The notes under the pieces: model-generated
What the model was told of the DNA's origin: nothing
Databases searched by the model: none
Seen by the model: the letters and a program-made list of their open reading frames with translations, nothing else
Translations under genes and position numbers: made by a program
In this document: piece after piece, positions 32,395-36,460 of the stretch
Numbering within the stretch: the stretch's first letter is position 1
Layout: each line of letters starts with the position of its first letter
Assembly (NCBI RefSeq): GCF_902652685.1
Contig: NZ_CACRUY010000050.1
Coordinates: 1 to 36,460 of the forward strand
Length of the DNA stretch: 36,460 nt
Source of the DNA: Mycobacterium sp. Marseille-P9652
GTDB lineage: Bacteria; Actinomycetota; Actinomycetes; Mycobacteriales; Mycobacteriaceae
Direction of reading: 5' to 3'

Positions 32395-33286
32395 AATGCC
32401 GCCAGTACACGCCCGAAGCCGCCAGCGCGAGCGCCGCTGAAACGGCGACGGCCCACACCACCATCGCCAGGCCGGTGTCGCGCAGCACCGGGATCAGCTC
32501 GGGCCCGCCCCGGCCGTCCCGCACCGGTCGCGCGGCGCGCAGGGCCAGCGGCGCGGCCAGCAGGCCCACGGCGCACCCGGGCGTTGCCGCCATCAGCACG
32601 AGGGTGAGGACGCCCGCGGTCGTCAGCAGCGCCTGGTAGAGGACGCGGGTGCGGCGGTCGCCGAGACGCACGGCGAGGGTGATCTTGCGCGAGCGCGCGT
32701 CGGTGGGAATGTCGCGCAGGTTGTTGGCCACCAGCACCGACGACGACAGCGCACCGACCGAGACGGCCAGCACCAGCCCCACCCAGTCCACCCGCAGGGC
32801 CTGCGTGTACTCGGTGCCGAGCACCGCGACGAGCCCGAAGAACACGAACACCGCCACCTCGCCCAGACCGGCGTAGCCGTACGGTTTCGACCCGCCCGTG
32901 TACAGCCAGGCCCCCGCGATGCAGGCCGCACCGACCACGATCAGCCACGGCTCGCTCACCCAGGCGAGCGCGACCCCGGCGAGGGCGGCGACCGTCAGGC
33001 TCGCCACCGCCGCGGCGAGCACCGACCGCGGGGCGGCCAGCCGCGACCCCACCAGCCGCACCGGCCCGGCCCGGTCGTCGTCGGTGCCGCGGATGCCGTC
33101 GGAGTAGTCGTTGGCGTAGTTCACCCCGACCACCAGCGCGAGCGCCACGACCAGCGCCAGCAGCGCCTTCCACCACACCGCGGCGTGCAGCCAGGCCGCC
33201 GCGCCGGTGCCCGCGATCACGGGCGCGATCGCGTTCGGCAGCGTCCGCGGCCGGGCGCCTTCGATCCACTGCGCGAGACTGGCCAC
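32393..33286 (-). CDS. menA: 1,4-dihydroxy-2-naphthoate polyprenyltransferase
   Basis: MenA attaches the polyprenyl tail to 1,4-dihydroxy-2-naphthoate, giving demethylmenaquinone. The 297-residue UbiA-family membrane protein has both Asp-rich motifs: [17 protein letters not shown] (from residue 59) and [22 protein letters not shown] (landmark; about 185-207). About nine helices are present. GTG 33286 ([19 protein letters not shown]) matches the known M. tuberculosis start and has AGGA upstream; an ATG at 33304 would add six residues. It is divergent from the MTA phosphorylase gene with 50 bp between starts. Confidence 0.94.
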   Translation of the reverse strand: MASLAQWIEGARPRTLPNAIAPVIAGTGAAAWLHAAVWWKALLALVVALALVVGVNYANDYSDGIRGTDDDRAGPVRLVGSRLAAPRSVLAAAVASLTVAALAGVALAWVSEPWLIVVGAACIAGAWLYTGGSKPYGYAGLGEVAVFVFFGLVAVLGTEYTQALRVDWVGLVLAVSVGALSSSVLVANNLRDIPTDARSRKITLAVRLGDRRTRVLYQALLTTAGVLTLVLMAATPGCAVGLLAAPLALRAARPVRDGRGGPELIPVLRDTGLAMVVWAVAVSAALALAASGVYWRH

Positions 33287-33324
33287 GAATGCATCCTGCC
33301 CCATGCGCCACTGGCCCCATCAAT

Positions 33325-33330
33325 GACAAT
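33325..33330 (+). promoter_or_regulatory. Possible -10 box of the MTA phosphorylase gene
   Basis: GACAAT lies 6 nt before ATG 33337, which has no good Shine-Dalgarno. It departs from TANNNT at the first base. Confidence 0.3.
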
Positions 33331-33336
33331 GGGCGA

Positions 33337-34113
33337 ATGCTCGGAGTCATCGGCGGCAGCGGCTTCTACTCGTTCTTCGAGTCGGACGTGCGCGCCGTCA
33401 CCGTCGACACCCCGTACGGCGACGCGAGCGCCCCCGTCACCGTCGGCGCCGTCGGCGGGCACGAGGTCGCGTTCCTGCCCCGCCACGGCGAGCGCCACCA
33501 GTTCTCGGCGCACACCGTCCCCTACCGCGCCAACATGTGGGCGCTGCGCAAGCTGGGGGTGCGGCGCGTCTTCGGCCCCTGCGCCGTCGGCAGCCTCGAG
33601 CCGCAGAACGGCCCGGGGGCGATAGTGGTCCCCGACCAGCTGGTCGACCGCACCAGCGGCCGGGCCGACACCTACTTCGACTCCGGCGCCGTCCACGTCG
33701 ACTTCGCCGACCCGTACTGCCCCACCCTGCGCGGCGCGGCGACCGGGCTGCCCGGCGTGATCGACGGCGGCACGATGGTGGTGATCCAGGGGCCGCGCTT
33801 TTCCACGCGGGCCGAGAGCCGGTGGTTCGCCTCGGCCGGCTTCAGCCTGGTCAACATGACCGGCTATCCCGAGGCGGTGCTCGCCCGAGAGCTCGAAATG
33901 TGTTATGCGGCAATCTGTTTGGTGACAGATCTGGACGCCGGCGTCGCGGCCGGCGAGGGGGTGAAGGCCGTCGACGTGTTCGCCGAGTTCGGCAAGAACA
34001 TGGGGCCGTTCAAGGAGCTGGTGCGCGCGGCCATCGGCCGGGTCGACGCCGAACGCGGGTGCACGCACTGCCTGCCGCACACCGGCGTGACGTTGCCCGT
34101 GGAGCTGCCGTGA
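33337..34113 (+). CDS. mtnP: S-methyl-5'-thioadenosine phosphorylase (Rv0535 type)
   Basis: A 258-residue PNP/MTAP-family phosphorylase. It cleaves methylthioadenosine, a by-product of polyamine or acyl-homoserine-type use of SAM, to adenine and methylthioribose-1-phosphate. Landmarks are the phosphate loop GVIGGSGFYS, RHGERHQFSAHTVPYRANMWAL, VIQGPRFSTRAESRW and NMTGYPEAVLARELEMCYA. The Asn-Met-Thr and the Asp in CLVTDLDAG fit a 6-aminopurine enzyme. ATG 33337 starts exactly at the fold. The stop overlaps the epimerase start (GTGA). Confidence 0.88.
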   Translation: MLGVIGGSGFYSFFESDVRAVTVDTPYGDASAPVTVGAVGGHEVAFLPRHGERHQFSAHTVPYRANMWALRKLGVRRVFGPCAVGSLEPQNGPGAIVVPDQLVDRTSGRADTYFDSGAVHVDFADPYCPTLRGAATGLPGVIDGGTMVVIQGPRFSTRAESRWFASAGFSLVNMTGYPEAVLARELEMCYAAICLVTDLDAGVAAGEGVKAVDVFAEFGKNMGPFKELVRAAIGRVDAERGCTHCLPHTGVTLPVELP

Positions 34114-35141
34114 GGGTGCTGCTGACCGGCGCCGCCGGGTTCATCGGCTCGCGGGTGGACGCGGCGCTGCGCGCGGCCGGTCACGAGGTCGTCGGCGTCG
34201 ACGCGCTGCTGCCCGCGGCGCACGGTCCCGACCCCGTGCTGCCGCCCGGGTGCCACCGGGTGGACGTGCGCGACGCCGACGCGCTGGCGCCGCTGCTGGG
34301 AGGCGTGGACCTCGTGTGCCACCAGGCGGCGATGGTCGGCGCCGGCGTGAACGCCGCCGACGCGCCCGCCTACGGCGCGCACAACGACTACGGCACGACG
34401 GTGCTGCTGGCGCAGATGTACGCCGCGGGCGTGCGCCGGCTGGTGCTGGCGTCGTCGATGGTGGTGTACGGCCAGGGCCGCTACCACTGCGAACGGCACG
34501 GGGACATCGACCCGCTGCCGCGGCGGCGCGCCGACCTCGACGCCGGGGTCTTCGAGCACCGCTGCCCGTCGGGCGGAGAGGTGCTGCGCTGGCGCCTGGT
34601 CGACGAGGATGCCGCCCTGCGCCCGCGCAGCCTCTACGCCGCCAGCAAGACCGCCCAGGAGCACTACGCGCTGGCGTGGTCCGAAGCGACGGGCGGCTCG
34701 GTAGTGGCGCTGCGCTACCACAACGTCTACGGCCCCGGCATGCCCCGCGACACCCCCTACTCCGGGGTGGCGGCCATCTTCCGGTCGTCGCTGGAAAAGG
34801 GCGAGCCGCCCCGCGTCTTCGAGGACGGTGGCCAGATGCGCGATTTCGTGCACGTCGACGACGTGGCCGCCGCCAACGTCGCGGCCACCTCCGAACGCCC
34901 GGGTTTCTCGGCGTTCAACGTCTGCTCGGGGCGGCCGATCTCGATTCTCGAGGTGGCCACGGCGCTCTGCGATGCGCGTGACCGCTCGGTCGCGCCGGTG
35001 ATCACCGGCCAGTACCGCAGCGGGGACGTGCGCCACATCGTCGCCGATCCGGCCCGCGCGGCCGCGGACCTTGGCTTCCGCGCAGGGATCGACCCGCGGG
35101 ACGGGCTGCGCGACTTCGCGTTCGCGCCGCTGCGGGGCTAG
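34110..35141 (+). CDS. galE3: NAD-dependent sugar epimerase of the extended SDR family (galE3, Rv0536 type)
   Basis: A 343-residue extended SDR. The NAD motif is LLTGAAGFIGSRV (GAAGFIG at 7-13), the catalytic Ser is in LASSMVVYG (115-116), Tyr176 and Lys180 lie in YAASK, and FRSSLEKGEPPRVFEDGGQMRDFVHVDDVA (landmark, in part) is typical. An insert at about 122-170 has Cys127, His130 and Cys152 in the pattern YxCxxHG...FExxCPxxG, as in dTDP-L-rhamnose 4-epimerase-like enzymes; the fourth expected Cys is Gly155. The exact sugar nucleotide is unknown. GTG 34110 overlaps the phosphorylase stop. Its TAG shares CTAG with the convergent gene. Confidence 0.85.
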   Translation: MRVLLTGAAGFIGSRVDAALRAAGHEVVGVDALLPAAHGPDPVLPPGCHRVDVRDADALAPLLGGVDLVCHQAAMVGAGVNAADAPAYGAHNDYGTTVLLAQMYAAGVRRLVLASSMVVYGQGRYHCERHGDIDPLPRRRADLDAGVFEHRCPSGGEVLRWRLVDEDAALRPRSLYAASKTAQEHYALAWSEATGGSVVALRYHNVYGPGMPRDTPYSGVAAIFRSSLEKGEPPRVFEDGGQMRDFVHVDDVAAANVAATSERPGFSAFNVCSGRPISILEVATALCDARDRSVAPVITGQYRSGDVRHIVADPARAAADLGFRAGIDPRDGLRDFAFAPLRG

Positions 35142-36460
35142 GGCTGCGGCGGCCGGTAGATCTGGGGCTTGTGCACCGGGATCTGCTGGGTGGCGGAGTC
35201 GTCACCCCGGAAGATCCGCGGCGCCCCGGCCAGTTGCGGGATCTCGGTGGTGGGCGAGTCCATCTCGTCCCCGGGCTGCTGGCCGACGGGAACCCGCGCG
35301 CGGGGCCGGGCACCCGCCGCGGCGCGAGCGCGGGCGGCGCGGCGCCGCTGCCGCAGGCGGGCGCTGAGGTGACCGGTGATGATCGCCGCCGCGAGGATGC
35401 ACAGGGCGAGGCCGCACAGCGTCACGTCGAAGGTGCTGGTGATCTGCTGGGCGAGGTTGTTGCCGTACACCGGGTGCTGCGCGGGCGAACTGGGGGAGTC
35501 CGCGAACCGCGGCGCCAGCGCGACCCCCACGACCACGCGGGAGACGCACAGGGTGGCGACGAGCCCGCACAGCGACGAGACCAGCCGCGCCGACACCCGG
35601 TGATTGGCGAGGTTGAGGCGCAGCCAGATCGCGAGCACGGCGGTGACCAGGTCGAACGCCGCCAGCACCACGCTGTCGTACCGCGAGAACGGGTAGTTGA
35701 GGCTCACGGACACGAGCAGGTCGGTGATCCGCATGACCATGGACCCCAGGCACCAGACGGCGATCAGCGCCAGGCCGGTCCTGGCCGCCGCCCGCCACGC
35801 GTTCTCCTCCGCCGCCGACGTGTCTCGGTTGCCGAGCAGGGCGCCGGGCGCGAACAGCGCGGCCGCGGCCGCCCACGCCAGGTAGCCCTCCCACCCGACG
35901 CCGGCCGTCGACGTGTTCTGCGCGATGCCGTGGAAGGCGTCGATGTCGCGGCCCACGGGGAGCAGCCACACGATGATCCCGGCGACCAGAGCCGAGGCAC
36001 CCAGGGCAACCGCCGCGAGGCGGGCCGCCCGCGTGGCGCGCAGCAGCCAGCGCGACGCGGCGAGGACGGCGATCAGCGCCACCACGCCGTACACGACCGC
36101 CGTGGCGATGACGGCGATGTTCTGCTTGCCGAAGTCGGAGGCTCCGCCGTTGGGGTGCAGCGCGTAAAGCACCCGCCAGTACAGGGTGGAGCAGAAGCTC
36201 AGCACTGCCCGCGCCATCGACGCATAGCCGATGATCCGGGCGGCGCGGGCCGGGCCGCCGTCGGCGTCCCGCGCGCGGACGACCAGCCCGGGGCCGACCT
36301 TGGCGACGGCGTGGTGGTGATGGCAGCGCACCTCGGGCGACTCGCCAAGCGGCGCGGGCAGCCGCGGGCCGGGAGCCGTTCGCCCCGGCAGCGACGTGAA
36401 GAGCGCGTTGCGGGCCCGGTGCCCGCTGTGCCCGAACACGTCGGGGAGGTGCTGGGGCAG
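35138..36460 (-). CDS. Large conserved membrane protein (Rv0537c type), N-terminus cut by window edge
   Basis: The frame is open from the right edge of the window (reading LPQHLPDVFGHSGHRARNAL) to TAG at 35138-35140, 440 codons. A GTG at 36439 is inside the open frame, but the true start probably lies beyond the window. After a His-rich polar segment (RCHHHHAVAK) come seven to nine hydrophobic helices (for example AVIATAVVYGVVALIAVLAA, AAVALGASALVAGIIVWLLP, FDVTLCGLALCILAAAIITG). A basic stretch and a Pro/Gln-rich cytoplasmic tail ending in VHKPQIYRPPQP follow. Function unknown; the position matches Rv0537c. Confidence 0.75.
   Translation of the reverse strand: MPQHLPDVFGHSGHRARNALFTSLPGRTAPGPRLPAPLGESPEVRCHHHHAVAKVGPGLVVRARDADGGPARAARIIGYASMARAVLSFCSTLYWRVLYALHPNGGASDFGKQNIAVIATAVVYGVVALIAVLAASRWLLRATRAARLAAVALGASALVAGIIVWLLPVGRDIDAFHGIAQNTSTAGVGWEGYLAWAAAAALFAPGALLGNRDTSAAEENAWRAAARTGLALIAVWCLGSMVMRITDLLVSVSLNYPFSRYDSVVLAAFDLVTAVLAIWLRLNLANHRVSARLVSSLCGLVATLCVSRVVVGVALAPRFADSPSSPAQHPVYGNNLAQQITSTFDVTLCGLALCILAAAIITGHLSARLRQRRRAARARAAAGARPRARVPVGQQPGDEMDSPTTEIPQLAGAPRIFRGDDSATQQIPVHKPQIYRPPQP

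Noticed and set aside
1-36460. CRISPR array, tRNA, insertion sequence or prophage
   Set aside because: No regularly spaced repeats, cloverleaf, transposase motif or integrase was found on either strand by eye.

Overview
The window is high-GC DNA with GTG/TTG starts, many 1-4 nt start/stop overlaps and a gene order that I recognise as the mycobacterial haem region (the counterpart of M. tuberculosis Rv0508-Rv0537c). Gene content points to a slow-growing non-tuberculous Mycobacterium; I cannot name the species from sequence alone. No tRNA, rRNA, insertion sequence, integrase or CRISPR array was seen.

Layout. (1) 1-2034, minus strand: an esxF-esxE-cpnT operon, i.e. two WXG100 proteins and the first 478 codons of a secreted channel/toxin protein whose toxin end lies outside the window. 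In M. tuberculosis this operon is at Rv3905c-Rv3903c, far from hemA. (2) 2077-8375, plus strand: a glutaredoxin-like protein, then hemA-hemC-hemD-hemB and two small membrane proteins. (3) 8359-11079: the STAS-domain osmosensory regulator OprA (minus), an acyltransferase-3 membrane protein and a secreted SGNH hydrolase. (4) 11082-15736, minus strand: a 1098-residue cyclase/ATPase/LuxR regulator, a 38-residue membrane microprotein and a Tat-exported esterase. (5) 15846-21554, plus strand: a phosphoesterase lipoprotein, an SsuD-like FMNH2-dependent sulfonate monooxygenase with an adjoining MHS-family transporter, and a GabP-like amino-acid permease. (6) 21559-24390: a divergent MarR regulator and its neighbour, a stand-alone LigD-type polymerase, a deazaflavin-type nitroreductase and a coiled-coil protein. 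(7) 24457-31703: hemL, a histidine phosphatase, and the System II cytochrome c maturation set (TlpA/ResA-like, CcdA, ResB, CcsA), ending in a MinD/ParA-like ATPase. (8) 31700-36460: a small membrane protein, a DUF4229-like protein, menA (minus), an MTA phosphorylase, an SDR epimerase and the C-terminal part of a large membrane protein.

The genes join up as a respiratory cofactor neighbourhood. HemA and HemL make 5-aminolevulinate from glutamyl-tRNA; HemB, HemC and HemD take it to uroporphyrinogen III; the Ccs proteins attach haem to exported apocytochromes; MenA makes the menaquinone precursor.

The less obvious structure is in the gaps. Two intergenic inverted repeats (6502-6564 and 32320-32394) belong to one family, and their arms differ by paired, compensating changes. 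A third gap (20034-20149) holds three tandem 20-mers with inverted copies. Several genes carry a TANNNT-like -10 box exactly 6 nt before the start codon, the signature of leaderless mRNAs. Two small genes (14478-14594 and 31700-31858) are easy to miss. Several convergent gene pairs share or nearly share stop codons.
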